Assembly: GCF_012295575.1 (NCBI RefSeq)
Contig: NZ_CP051180.1
Coordinates: 248,001-312,000 of the forward strand
Direction of reading: 5' to 3'
Source: Ferrimonas lipolytica
GTDB lineage: Bacteria; Pseudomonadota; Gammaproteobacteria; Enterobacterales; Shewanellaceae
Length of the DNA stretch: 64,000 nt
Below the pieces are notes generated by a model. That model was not told the origin of the DNA. It saw only the letters and a list, made by a program, of their open reading frames with translations, and did not search any database. Made by a program: the position numbers and the translations under genes. Shown here in pieces: positions 51,394 through 60,036 of this stretch (the first letter of the stretch is position 1; each line of letters begins with the position of its first letter).

Positions 51394-53184
51394 ATGCCGC
51401 TGTCGACCCTGTTTCCACCGAGCGTAATGAGCGATCCAGAACGCTTAAAGCAGAGCTTAATCACTACCTGTTTGATGCGTGTTAACTTTGTCCCAGGGGT
51501 TCGCCAAGCTATTGGCTGGCGGGGAATGCGTGAGTCGCAAAATACCTTAAATGCAATTGCCCTAAAGCATGAGAGCCAAGCGGGAATTTTTGCGTTAGTA
51601 CCAATCAAACACGGCAATTTTGCTGTGCTCTATTTTCCTGAAGCGGATGAACCGTTGATTAACTGTTTTACCGTTCGCGCTGGTGTTGTTCGTGCTCAGT
51701 TAGAATTACCGCAACTGCTGAGCCAGTTTGGCCAGTCGGAGCCGTTACAGTCGCTGTTTAAAGTGGCAGAGTTGACCGTAGATGTGAGTCGCAGCGGCTC
51801 GGTGCAATTGAATTTACTCTGTTTAGATCGCGATTATCGCTTTACCCAAGAGCCAATAATTCTGCATGACAAACAAGGAGAGCATCAGTTAGTTGCCGCT
51901 GGTGGGCTGGATCAAAACCTGCGCGCCTATGAGCTGGTATTGCCGTTGTTTGACTCCATCTGTACCTCGCTTAATCACTGCATTAATGCTTCTCCTAGCC
52001 AGCTGATGAAATTTAGTGAACCGGTAGTTTCACCGGTGCAAGACAACCATGGCTTGATGGTGGAGATCCGTGACGAAGGCAGTCAGCGGCTAATGCTTAG
52101 TTTGCGCTGGAGCCATAGCGAAGTAAGCATGGCTGATAGTGAAATTAGCTGGCGCCATGGTGAACCTGTGCCGTTGGAGTTTGCCAAGGCGATGTGGTGG
52201 CAGCGACAGATAAAGGGCAACAAGCACTCATTAGATAAGTCCTCCCTTGGCATTAATGAACGGCCGAAATTAATTTTGTTAACTGGTTTTTTGGGGGCAG
52301 GGAAAACGACCTTCTTAAATAACTTTATTGATTACCAAACCAGTAAAAACCGTTTTACGGCGGTGATCCAGAATGAGTTTGGTCAACAGCATCTAGATGC
52401 GGCGCTGATTGGCCAAGACTACGCGGTTGAAAGGATGGATGAGGGCTGTGTCTGTTGTTCCCTCATTGATAATCTGCACCATGCGATTGAGCGTATTCAG
52501 CAGCATTATCAGCCAGATTTTATCGTGTTAGAAACCACGGGTTTAGCAAACCCCGCCAACTTGCTACCGGAGCTAAGTGAGTTAGCTGGCTTGATTCAAA
52601 TCGCATCAATAACTTGTGTGGTCGATGCCGTGTCGTTATCGGCTTTGCATGACCGCTACCAGATAGTTGCTGATCAGATCCGCTTTGCTGATGTGATCCT
52701 GTTGACTAAAACCGATCGATTAGCTGCCGGTGATTATCAGGCGGTGATTAATCAAATTCGCGGGTTAAATTGTCACGCCTTGGTTGAGGTTGTAACCCAT
52801 GGTGATGTCAATCCAAGTGCACTTTATGGGATCAATTTTGAAGGCGGCAAGGTTAAGCTGCCCCGCTTTACGCCGCTAGTGAACAACGATCATCAACAGT
52901 ATGGCATTGGCAGTATCGTCTGGCGGCCAACTAAACCAGTGAATCGACAGCAACTCGAGCAGATGATGGCACAGCTGCCAACTACAGTGTTGCGCGCCAA
53001 AGGGGTTATCTTGATGGATGATGGGCGTAACTATCTGCTGCAGTACGTGCCGAACTTTTTAGCTATTACTCCGACTACGGTTACTGAGCCTAAGCCTAAG
53101 CCTAAGCCAACCGCAGCCCAAGAAAACTTTGTGGTGTTTATTGGCGAACAGATTGAGCAGGTAGCTGCCCTATACCCACAGTGA
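51394..53184 (+). CDS. G3E-family GTPase (CobW-like) fused to an unrecognised N-terminal domain
   Basis: 596 residues from the ATG at 51394 (GGAGG 5 bases upstream); an upstream TTG frame lies inside the terminator and is rejected. Residues 1 to about 285 form an unrecognised domain (MRVNFVPGVRQAIGWRGMRESQNTLNAIALKHESQAG...). From about 290: P-loop LTGFLGAGKTTFLNNF (G298), NEFGQQHLDAALI, the metal-binding GCVCC (351-355), LETTGLANPANLL, TKTD, and a CobW C-terminal domain. G3E proteins load metals or cofactors into partner enzymes (CobW, HypB, UreG, MeaB). The fused domain may be the client-recognition part. Probable target: the nearby Tat-MBL or heme/membrane proteins, inferred only. Confidence 0.82.
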   Translation: MPLSTLFPPSVMSDPERLKQSLITTCLMRVNFVPGVRQAIGWRGMRESQNTLNAIALKHESQAGIFALVPIKHGNFAVLYFPEADEPLINCFTVRAGVVRAQLELPQLLSQFGQSEPLQSLFKVAELTVDVSRSGSVQLNLLCLDRDYRFTQEPIILHDKQGEHQLVAAGGLDQNLRAYELVLPLFDSICTSLNHCINASPSQLMKFSEPVVSPVQDNHGLMVEIRDEGSQRLMLSLRWSHSEVSMADSEISWRHGEPVPLEFAKAMWWQRQIKGNKHSLDKSSLGINERPKLILLTGFLGAGKTTFLNNFIDYQTSKNRFTAVIQNEFGQQHLDAALIGQDYAVERMDEGCVCCSLIDNLHHAIERIQQHYQPDFIVLETTGLANPANLLPELSELAGLIQIASITCVVDAVSLSALHDRYQIVADQIRFADVILLTKTDRLAAGDYQAVINQIRGLNCHALVEVVTHGDVNPSALYGINFEGGKVKLPRFTPLVNNDHQQYGIGSIVWRPTKPVNRQQLEQMMAQLPTTVLRAKGVILMDDGRNYLLQYVPNFLAITPTTVTEPKPKPKPTAAQENFVVFIGEQIEQVAALYPQ

Positions 53185-53249
53185 CAGCCCAGCGGTGTTC
53201 ACTTACCCCGGATAGAAGGGCGTTTACCGCTATGGCAGCGGACTAAAGG

Positions 53250-53560
53250 CTAGAAGCCGAACTTACCATTGTTGTTTGTCGATTCACTTTGAGCGGGAAT
53301 GACTTCGATAGTGTCCCAGTGCTCAACGGTGTTGTTGTTTTCAATGCAAAATAGATCGTAAAGGCAACGTGTTTGCCCAACAACTGACCTTCGCTGATCG
53401 CCAGTACCGTGTTGCCTTCACCTAGTACTTTATGATTTTTCTCAAACACTAATGGTGTGCCTTATTGAGCTATTGCTAGTAATACTGGAACGCTTACGTA
53501 GTTTAGTGTTGAGCTTTGCCATATCGGGGCATCATCTTGGTAGTGACTAAGCCGGTGCCC
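53250..53560 (-). pseudogene. remnant of an NTF2/SnoaL-like protein gene, frameshifted
   Basis: Translation in one frame gives GTPLVFEKNHKVLGEGNTVLAISEGQLLGKHVAF and, after a shift of one base at GCCTTTACGATC (about 53340s), the next frame continues YDLFCIENNNTVEHWDTIEV... to a stop at 53250. Joined, these read as the C-terminal half of a SnoaL/NTF2-like protein with the usual YDLFR.E..IVEHWD ending; one missing T explains the shift. An in-frame TAA lies just upstream of GTPL, preceded by VPVLLAIAQ, which may continue the same decayed protein. So the gene is broken by at least a frameshift and probably a nonsense change. Confidence 0.7.
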
Positions 53561-53595
53561 GACTAAATCATAGTGACAGGGCTGCCAACAAAACA

Positions 53596-53627
53596 AAGCC
53601 AGTCGAAACAAACGTCACGACCGGCTT
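53596..53627 (-). terminator. probable terminator of the rpoE-chrR operon
   Basis: AAGCCAGTCG and CGACCGGCTT arms (one mismatch) around a 12-base loop, T-rich on the minus strand afterwards, 31 bases past the chrR stop. Confidence 0.55.
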
Positions 53628-53657
53628 AGTTATTACAGTCAATTACTGTAGTAGCTG

Positions 53658-54335
53658 CTATGGCTTAAAAAACAGGTTTGATAGCGGGTTAAGCATGCGC
53701 GCTAAGCCTGAGGTAAAATGCAGCGGGGCATCTACCGCACTAATTACCAAGCAATCTTCATGATCATCGGTCCGCGGTTGGTGCTCATGGCGCTGATCCA
53801 ATGCGATAAAATCACCGAGTTTATAGTCACCTTGATCATCACTAAAGCCGCCATGGAGCACTAATGTTACTTCGTTACCTTTGTGGGTATGAGCCGGCAC
53901 GGTGCTGTTGCGATCCATATGAATCAACTGCAACGAGTGATCGCCAAGATCGAGCCGCGCTTGGTGCAGCTTGCCCGGCTGCGACGACCAAGAACCAAGC
54001 TTATCGAGTTGATTTGCGAGTACTCGTGGTAACTCAAAGCGGTGCTGCTGTAATGTCAGCGGTGAGCGAGCCGTGGTAAGTGGTGACGGTGGGGTTCTAT
54101 CAACATCGGGTAAGCTCGCCAACATCGACGTTAACATATCGTCTAACTCAGTATTTGGTGCTGCATTGGTTAAGCTTTGCTGAGCTAGAACCTGTTCATG
54201 CTGTGCCTTAAGCTGTTGGCAATGGCGGCACATCTCGGTATGAGCGGACACCAATAACGCCGTGCCACCAATCAATTCACCATTGGCGAATCGCTGAATA
54301 AGCTCAAGGCTAGGGTGATGGGTGATGTTACTCAT
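53658..54335 (-). CDS. chrR: ChrR-type zinc-dependent anti-sigma factor
   Basis: 225 residues. N-terminal anti-sigma domain with the zinc site His6/7, His32, Cys36, Cys39 (VSAHTEMCRHCQ), then a C-terminal cupin (ChrR-LD) with THKGNEVTLVLHGGFSDDQGDYKLGDFIALDQRHEHQPRTD, whose His149, His151, Glu155 and His185-type residues bind a second metal. ChrR holds RpoE inactive and releases it on singlet-oxygen or hydroperoxide stress. Its ATG overlaps the sigma-factor stop by 8 bases, so translation is coupled. Confidence 0.92.
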   Translation of the reverse strand: MSNITHHPSLELIQRFANGELIGGTALLVSAHTEMCRHCQQLKAQHEQVLAQQSLTNAAPNTELDDMLTSMLASLPDVDRTPPSPLTTARSPLTLQQHRFELPRVLANQLDKLGSWSSQPGKLHQARLDLGDHSLQLIHMDRNSTVPAHTHKGNEVTLVLHGGFSDDQGDYKLGDFIALDQRHEHQPRTDDHEDCLVISAVDAPLHFTSGLARMLNPLSNLFFKP

Positions 54336-54927
54336 CGAGCTGCTCCCGGATCTTTGCTAATGCTAATCGCAGTCTGGATTTTACCGTACCAAGAGGAATG
54401 GCGAGAGAATCCGCTACCTCTTGCTGCGACTTATCTTCAAAGTAGACCATTTCAACCACCAGTCGTTGGCCGTCAGGCAGTTTATTGCAATAGGTTTGTA
54501 GTTGTTTGCGCAGTATGTCGCCATCTAAGGGTTCACATTCGTTGTCGAAATCCGCTTCCATATCAAGATAAATCTCATCGGCAACCAGTATCTCTGGGCG
54601 CGATTGCAAACGACGTAGCATATCGAATCGAACGTTACGGGCGATGGTGAATATCCATGTCGACACTTGCCCCTTATCACGGTGATAGAGATGGGATTTC
54701 AACCAGACCTTGGTCATGGTTTCCTGCACCATCTCCTCCGCCATCGCTTCACTGCTAAAGTGCTTGCGGGCGTGGCTGATAAGTCTAGGAGCATAGTAAC
54801 GAAACAACTTGGCGAAGGCGGCTTTATCCTGATGCGCAGCAACACGATCTATCCATGAGCGCTGTTCATCCGCTGGAGCGACGGTGTCCGATCCCATTGC
54901 TACGGTACTCTGAGTTGCCATTATCAT
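54328..54927 (-). CDS. rpoE: ECF sigma factor RpoE (ChrR-controlled)
   Basis: 199 residues, group ECF11-like: sigma region 2 (DKAAFAKLFRYYAPRLISHARKHFSSEAMAEEMVQETMTKVWLK, then WIFTIARNVRFDMLRR) and region 4 (LPDGQRLVVEMVYFEDKSQQEVADSLAIPLGTVKSRLRLALAKIREQL). Followed at once by chrR, the classic photo-oxidative stress pair. A promoter of the RpoE type lies upstream (54967-54994), so the operon should be self-activating, and another of the same form drives the divergent operon. Two ATGs (54927 and 54921) are possible starts. Confidence 0.93.
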   Translation of the reverse strand: MIMATQSTVAMGSDTVAPADEQRSWIDRVAAHQDKAAFAKLFRYYAPRLISHARKHFSSEAMAEEMVQETMTKVWLKSHLYHRDKGQVSTWIFTIARNVRFDMLRRLQSRPEILVADEIYLDMEADFDNECEPLDGDILRKQLQTYCNKLPDGQRLVVEMVYFEDKSQQEVADSLAIPLGTVKSRLRLALAKIREQLDE

Positions 54928-54966
54928 GGGTCATTATCTCGGTTAGCCAGTGGATTTACCATCACT

Positions 54967-54994
54967 GTTACGGGTTGGTTTAACAAAAAGATCA
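54967..54994 (-). promoter_or_regulatory. RpoE-dependent promoter of rpoE-chrR
   Basis: On the minus strand TGATCT (54989-54994), 16-base spacer, CGTAAC (54967-54972). It overlaps the stop of the LON-domain gene. Same architecture as the promoter at 55635-55662. Consistent with the TGATC...CGTA pattern of the RpoE-ChrR regulons. Confidence 0.75.
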
Positions 54995-55576
54995 ATCTTT
55001 TTGCAACATCTCTGCAATTAGGTTCAAAGTGGGTGTTGGCTCATCAAATTGCCACAGCTGCTGCTTGGTGCTGCCAGCTAGTGGCACAATCTCAAGCCAG
55101 CGTTGGGCAACCCAACTAGCATCATCAAACTGAGGCTCAGGGTAGAGCTGAGCGAGTTCCTGATAGTCTTGATAAACTCGGCGTAATTGCTCGGCCACCA
55201 ATTGTTGCTGATGCCGCATTTGGCATTTGGGCCAGCAAGGTAGAGTCGTTACCACGCCAATACGTAATCCATCGGCTTCGGTACGGATGTTAGTCACCTC
55301 GATCCGCTCTAGTCCGACTACAGTAATGCCAAGTAAACCATCGTCTAACTGATCAAAATCGATCACCTCTACTCGTGTAGCTAACGGCAGTATGTGGCTA
55401 TTGGCATCGGTATTACCTCGTTCATCCAACATGCAGATGGCGAAGCCATTACCCGATTGATAACTTTCTTTCACCATACGCAGGTAGCGAGGTTCGAAGA
55501 TCCGCAGCGACATTTTTCCGCCGGGGAATACCTGGCTCGGTAGTGGAAACAGCGGTAGCGCCTGATACTCAGTCAT
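54992..55576 (-). CDS. LON peptidase substrate-binding domain protein
   Basis: 194 residues covering only the N-terminal (PUA-like) LON domain: LPLFPLPSQVFPGGKMSLRIFEPRYLRMVKESYQSGNGFAICML. No protease domain. AAAGGA 7 bases before the ATG. Reads toward rpoE and ends in its promoter; may be cotranscribed with rpoE-chrR. Such stand-alone LON domain proteins are common in ChrR regulons but their role is unknown. Confidence 0.85.
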   Translation of the reverse strand: MTEYQALPLFPLPSQVFPGGKMSLRIFEPRYLRMVKESYQSGNGFAICMLDERGNTDANSHILPLATRVEVIDFDQLDDGLLGITVVGLERIEVTNIRTEADGLRIGVVTTLPCWPKCQMRHQQQLVAEQLRRVYQDYQELAQLYPEPQFDDASWVAQRWLEIVPLAGSTKQQLWQFDEPTPTLNLIAEMLQKD

Positions 55577-55634
55577 TATGGGATCCTTTCGTTTGCTCTG
55601 TCCTCACTACGCGTTTAAGGCTTGCGTGGTTCAC

Positions 55635-55662
55635 TGATCCAATCAAGGTAACTGGCCGTAAC
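55635..55662 (+). promoter_or_regulatory. RpoE-dependent promoter of the six-gene stress operon
   Basis: TGATCC (55635-55640), 16-base spacer, CGTAAC (55657-55662), 29 bases before the SDR start. Same -10 and spacer length as the rpoE promoter, the -35 differs by one base. Strongest evidence that RpoE controls this operon. Confidence 0.82.
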
Positions 55663-55690
55663 GGTATTTTTGTCTATAGGAAACTGATAG

Positions 55691-56413
55691 ATGCCCTCTG
55701 TGTTGATAACCGGTGCAAGTTCCGGGATAGGAGCGCGTTTGGCGCAAGACTATGCCGCTGATGGCTGGCGAGTGACTGCCTGTGGCCGTAACGCGGCACA
55801 TTTGGCGCATCTACAGCAGTTTGGGGATGTACAGCCATGCATTTTTGATGTGACGGAGCTGGTGCAATGCCAGCAAGCACTGCGCGCCGTTGCCGCTCCT
55901 GATTTAGTGATACTCAATGCTGGCACTTGCGAGTATATCGACTGTGAGTGCTGGAACAGCGATGATTTTAATTTGGTCATAAACAGCAATATATCCAGTA
56001 TAAATCATTGTTTATCTGAGTTATTACCTATTCTAAAGGAGGGGGCAGTGATTGCTATTGTCGATAGTTTAGCGCGGTTACTCCCTTTCACACGCTCGCA
56101 TGCTTACGGTGCCAGTAAGGCTGCGGTGCACTTTCTTGCGAAAACCCTTGCAGTTGACCTTGCGTCGCGACAGATAAGGGTAGTGTCGATATCGCCGGGT
56201 TTTGTCCGTACCCCGCTAACCCAGAGAAATGATTTTGCCATGCCTGGGTTGATAGAGGTTGATGATGCTAGTGAACGTATTCGAGCGGGCATCGCAGCCG
56301 GTAAACGCTCAGTAGCCTTTCCGAAACGGCTATATTGGCCGCTTAAAGTGCTGTCATGGTTGCCAGATGGATGGCAAATAGCCTGCTGTCAGAGGATGAT
56401 TAAAATACAATGA
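55691..56413 (+). CDS. short-chain dehydrogenase/reductase, RpoE regulon
   Basis: 240 residues. GASSGIG (nucleotide loop) at about 7-13, NAG at about 76-78, and YGASK (catalytic Tyr-Lys) near 138-142, all intact. First gene of the RpoE operon, its stop overlaps the amine-oxidase start (ATGA). Substrate unknown; same gene set seen in other ChrR regulons. AGGA 9 bases before the ATG. Confidence 0.9.
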   Translation: MPSVLITGASSGIGARLAQDYAADGWRVTACGRNAAHLAHLQQFGDVQPCIFDVTELVQCQQALRAVAAPDLVILNAGTCEYIDCECWNSDDFNLVINSNISSINHCLSELLPILKEGAVIAIVDSLARLLPFTRSHAYGASKAAVHFLAKTLAVDLASRQIRVVSISPGFVRTPLTQRNDFAMPGLIEVDDASERIRAGIAAGKRSVAFPKRLYWPLKVLSWLPDGWQIACCQRMIKIQ

Positions 56414-57645
56414 ATATTGCAGTAGTTGGTGCGGGTGTCTCCGGTTTAGTCAGTGCCCACTTGTTGGGACAACGACATAAAATTACGCTATTTGAACCGG
56501 AGCAGTGGCTTGGGGGGCATACCCATACGGTTGAGGTAGATGGCCTCGCCATTGATACTGGTTTTATCGTCTTTAATGACCGTACTTACCCTCTATTTGA
56601 GAAGTTTCTCGACCAACTCGGCGTGGCTAAGCGCAAAGCGCAAATGAGTTTTTCGGTAACTGATGCGCAGCAAGATCTGGAGTACAACGGCCACACCCTT
56701 AACACTCTGTTTGCGCAACGACGTAACCTGCTTCGTCCCCAATTTTGGCAGATGGTGTGGCAGATCCTGCGTTTTAATAAGCTTGGTACCGAGCTAGCCA
56801 GTAGCGGCAACATCCCTGATGTTTGCTTAGGCGAATTTTTGGATAATCATGGTTTCGACGGTTGGATGGTTAGCCACTATCTATTACCCATGGGAGCGGC
56901 CATCTGGTCTGCCAGTATTGACGACATGCGTCGCTTTCCGTTGCAGTTCTTTCTGCGTTTTTTTCATCACCACGGTTTGCTCGCGGTCACCAATCGACCG
57001 CAGTGGTACACGGTACAAGGCGGTTCGTGGCAGTACGTTAAGCGTTTGCAGCAAAATCCCAACTTTGCATTAGAGCAGGGCAATGGGGTGCAAGCAGTGA
57101 CTCGCAGTGCCGATCACGTTGAGGTCGTAGACAGTCAAGGTAAGCGGTGGCAGTTCGATGAAGTGGTGTTCGCCTGCCACAGCGATCAAGCCTTGGCGCT
57201 GCTGACTGATGCTACTGCCGCCGAACAAGCAGTATTGGGGGCGATAAGGTACGCTGATAACGAGGTGATACTGCATACTGATGTATCTCAATTGCCCCAG
57301 CGGCGTGATGCATGGGCCAGCTGGAATTATCAGATGGGGGCTGGTGCTGATAAGCCGGTGGCGCTGAGTTACAACATGAATATTTTGCAGGGGCTTAGCT
57401 CCGACAAAACCTACTGCGTTACTCTTAATCCGATTAAAGCGATCAAGCCATCAAGTATCATCGGTAAGTATCGTTATGCCCACCCCCAGTTTGATCTGGC
57501 TGCAGAAGCGGCGAAAGCACGGCGTAATGAGATTTGCGGCGTTAATCGCAGTCATTTTTGTGGTGCTTACTGGTACAGCGGCTTTCATGAGGATGGCGTG
57601 CGCAGCGCAGTTGATGTATGCCGCCGTTTTGGGCTGAGTTTATGA
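56410..57645 (+). CDS. FAD-dependent amine oxidase-like oxidoreductase
   Basis: 411 residues. Rossmann FAD motif VVGAGVSGLVSAHLLGQRHKITLFEPEQWLGGHTHTVEVDGLAIDTGFIVFNDRTYP, typical of the amine-oxidase/phytoene-desaturase-like group found beside cfa in photo-oxidative stress loci. C-terminal FAD block: CGAYWYSGFHEDGVRSA. Its role may be modification of a lipid. Overlaps both neighbours by a few bases. Confidence 0.9.
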   Translation: MNIAVVGAGVSGLVSAHLLGQRHKITLFEPEQWLGGHTHTVEVDGLAIDTGFIVFNDRTYPLFEKFLDQLGVAKRKAQMSFSVTDAQQDLEYNGHTLNTLFAQRRNLLRPQFWQMVWQILRFNKLGTELASSGNIPDVCLGEFLDNHGFDGWMVSHYLLPMGAAIWSASIDDMRRFPLQFFLRFFHHHGLLAVTNRPQWYTVQGGSWQYVKRLQQNPNFALEQGNGVQAVTRSADHVEVVDSQGKRWQFDEVVFACHSDQALALLTDATAAEQAVLGAIRYADNEVILHTDVSQLPQRRDAWASWNYQMGAGADKPVALSYNMNILQGLSSDKTYCVTLNPIKAIKPSSIIGKYRYAHPQFDLAAEAAKARRNEICGVNRSHFCGAYWYSGFHEDGVRSAVDVCRRFGLSL

Positions 57646-58361
57646 GCTCAGCCATTTGCAGCGGCATTGTTACTCACGACCGGTTGATGGCACCCAAACA
57701 CCGTTTTTGGTATCGCACTCATATGCTGTGGCTCGATCTGGATGAGCTGACTCAGTTACGGTCCTTCTGGCGTAAGCCCATCGCCTATTTTCGTCGTGAC
57801 GATTACTACGGCGATGGAGATCTCAAGCAAGATGTTCTAACCCGCATGAGTGAGCTAGCGGGGCAAACTCTTACCGGCAAGGTTTTTCTGTTGGGCCAGA
57901 TTCGTTACTTCGGTATCTATTTCAGCCCAATTAACTTTTACCTATTGCAGCAACACGACAACTACACCCATCTATTGGCTGAAGTGAGTAACACCCCCTG
58001 GAATCAACGCCATCACTATCTGGTGCCGTTAACCGGAACCATGCGTTCTGACAAGGCCTTTCATGTCTCGCCGTTTATGCCAGCAGCAATGGAATACCGC
58101 TGGCGGGTTAAGTTGACGGAACAACGGATTCGCATCGACATTGAGTGCCATCAACAATCCAAGGCGTTTTGGGCGGGGTTGGATTTAACTATGCAGCCGT
58201 TGAACCAAAATAATTTTACTCGCGTACTGAGGCAGATACCCTGGATGACGGTGAAAACCGTCGCTGCGATCTATTACCAAGCGCTGCAATTGTTGATAAA
58301 ACGAGCCCCGTTTTATCCCCATTCTGGCCAATCAGGAGACAGTGGATGCTCGAGCAAGTAG
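57642..58361 (+). CDS. DUF1365 protein
   Basis: 239 residues from the ATG at 57642, overlapping the preceding stop (ATGA). DUF1365 marks: RTHMLWLDLDELTQL near the N-terminus, GQIRYFGIYFSPINFYLL, LLAEVSNTPWNQRHHYLVP, KAFHVSPFMPA, and the TFLRIPWMTVKTVAAIYYQALQLLIKRAPFYPHS-type tail. Predicted soluble, function unknown; always found between the FAD protein and cfa in these loci. Its end overlaps the methyltransferase start by 16 bases. Confidence 0.92.
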   Translation: MSSAICSGIVTHDRLMAPKHRFWYRTHMLWLDLDELTQLRSFWRKPIAYFRRDDYYGDGDLKQDVLTRMSELAGQTLTGKVFLLGQIRYFGIYFSPINFYLLQQHDNYTHLLAEVSNTPWNQRHHYLVPLTGTMRSDKAFHVSPFMPAAMEYRWRVKLTEQRIRIDIECHQQSKAFWAGLDLTMQPLNQNNFTRVLRQIPWMTVKTVAAIYYQALQLLIKRAPFYPHSGQSGDSGCSSK

Positions 58362-59569
58362 ATCCGCCCCAATCGAGGCTAAGCGGTTCGATAACCGGAA
58401 CGGTTTGCCGCAAGTTAGCGATGGCGGTATTTTCCCGACTACGTCACGGCCAGTTGCAGATCCGCGATGGTGACCAACTGTGGCAAGTAGGTGACGAGGG
58501 ACCGGTAGCACAACTGATTATTAACGATCCTCTAGCGTGGCAGAAGCTATTGTTGGGCGGCAGTATTGGTATGGCTGAAGCCTACCGAGATGGCTTGTGG
58601 CACAGCGATGACCTAACCGGTTTGATTGGCTTATTTAGCCGTAATTTGGATCTGCTCGACAAGCTCGAGGGACGCTTTAGTTGGGCCTCGAAACCGCTAC
58701 GTAAGGTTAGCCATCTGCTTCGCCACAACTCCAAAGCCAATTCCCGTAAGAACATTGAAGCCCACTACGATCTCTCCAATGAGTTCTATCAGCTGTTTTT
58801 GGACGACACCATGCTCTATTCCAGTGCATTGTTCAGCAACAGTGACGACTTGGAACAGGCTCAGTACGCCAAGATGGAACGTTTGTGCCAGCAGTTGCAA
58901 TTGGGTGCCGATGATCACTTACTTGAAATCGGCACTGGTTGGGGAGCAATGGCTATCTACGCTGCTAAACACTACGGTTGTAGGGTCACCACAACTACAA
59001 TTTCCAAGGCGCAACATCAAGAAGCACAACGACGAATTGCGGCGGCGGGGTTATCGGATCGGATCACCTTGTTGATGGACGATTACCGTGACCTTAATGG
59101 TTGCTTCGATAAAATCGTATCGATAGAGATGATTGAGGCGGTAGGCGAACGCTACCTCGAAAGCTATTTTCAGCAGTTGCAACAGCTGTTGAAGCCCGGT
59201 GGCCGATTAGCCATTCAGGCGATAACCATCGCTGATCAACGCTACCAGCACTATCGTAACAATGTTGATTTCATCCAAACCTATATCTTCCCCGGCGGTT
59301 TCTTGCCAAGTGTGGAGGTGTTGAGCCAACAGTTTCGGCTGCATACCTCGATGGTAATTCGCAATATTGAAGATATTGGTTTGGATTACGGCCACACCTT
59401 GGCGCTGTGGCGGCAACGGTTTGAAAGCCAGTTAGATCAGGTTGAACAGCTCGGCTTCGATCTGCGCTTTATTCGTCTATGGCGTTTCTACTTCTGTTAT
59501 TGCCAAGCCGGTTTTGAAACGCGCCGCACCAGTGCTATTCAACTTACTGCTGACAAAGCGTTGTATTAA
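58346..59569 (+). CDS. CFA synthase-like SAM methyltransferase
   Basis: 407 residues: N-terminal CFA-type domain, then SAM motif LLEIGTGWGAMAIYAAKHYGCRVTTTTISKAQH near 190-222, EMIEAVGERYLESYFQQL and the aromatic ring IADQRYQHYRNNVDFIQTYIFPGGFLPS. Member of the cyclopropane fatty acid synthase family, so it modifies membrane unsaturated fatty acids; in some ChrR loci the homologue makes furan fatty acids. Exact product is unknown. Operon position five bases after and before partners. Confidence 0.92.
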   Translation: MLEQVDPPQSRLSGSITGTVCRKLAMAVFSRLRHGQLQIRDGDQLWQVGDEGPVAQLIINDPLAWQKLLLGGSIGMAEAYRDGLWHSDDLTGLIGLFSRNLDLLDKLEGRFSWASKPLRKVSHLLRHNSKANSRKNIEAHYDLSNEFYQLFLDDTMLYSSALFSNSDDLEQAQYAKMERLCQQLQLGADDHLLEIGTGWGAMAIYAAKHYGCRVTTTTISKAQHQEAQRRIAAAGLSDRITLLMDDYRDLNGCFDKIVSIEMIEAVGERYLESYFQQLQQLLKPGGRLAIQAITIADQRYQHYRNNVDFIQTYIFPGGFLPSVEVLSQQFRLHTSMVIRNIEDIGLDYGHTLALWRQRFESQLDQVEQLGFDLRFIRLWRFYFCYCQAGFETRRTSAIQLTADKALY

Positions 59570-59571
59570 CG

Positions 59572-60036
59572 ATGTGGGCATTACTGGCGGTAAGTTTGCT
59601 GTTAGGAGAGCTTAAAGCCGTTGGCCAAACTGAACTGTCGGTACTGTGGTTTCCGGTCTATCGAGCCACGCTCTATAGTGATGATGGGCACTACGGTGGT
59701 ATTGAACCACCGCTGTTGTTACAGCTGGAGTACCGCCGCGATATCAGCCGGCAAGCGCTGTTAGAACACACTAAACAAGAGTGGCTCAAGCTTGGTATCG
59801 ATAAACGCTTTGATGTTCAGCCTTGGATTGAGCAACTGCAACTGTTGTGGCCGCAAATCAGTAAGGGTGATCAATTAGTGTTTCACTTTGGTGAGACTCA
59901 AAGCAGCTTCTACTACAACCAACGTCAGCTTGGTCATATCGATGATGCCAATTTTGGTGCTGCGTTTGCAGCGATTTGGCTGGATGAAGGGGCCAGTTAC
60001 CCCCGTCATCGACTTGAGTTGATTGGAGCTAAGTAA
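59572..60036 (+). CDS. chalcone isomerase-like protein
   Basis: 154 residues, 2 bases after the methyltransferase stop. Short hydrophobic start (MWALLAVSLLLGELKAVGQTE) is a signal peptide, then a chalcone-isomerase-type domain (WFPVYRATLYSDDGHYGG, LQLEYRRDISRQALLEHTKQEW, GETQSSFYYNQRQLGHIDDANFGAAFAAIWLDE). No flavonoid role is likely; probably a lipid-related or periplasmic binder. Stop and next ATG overlap (TAATG). Confidence 0.88.
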   Translation: MWALLAVSLLLGELKAVGQTELSVLWFPVYRATLYSDDGHYGGIEPPLLLQLEYRRDISRQALLEHTKQEWLKLGIDKRFDVQPWIEQLQLLWPQISKGDQLVFHFGETQSSFYYNQRQLGHIDDANFGAAFAAIWLDEGASYPRHRLELIGAK

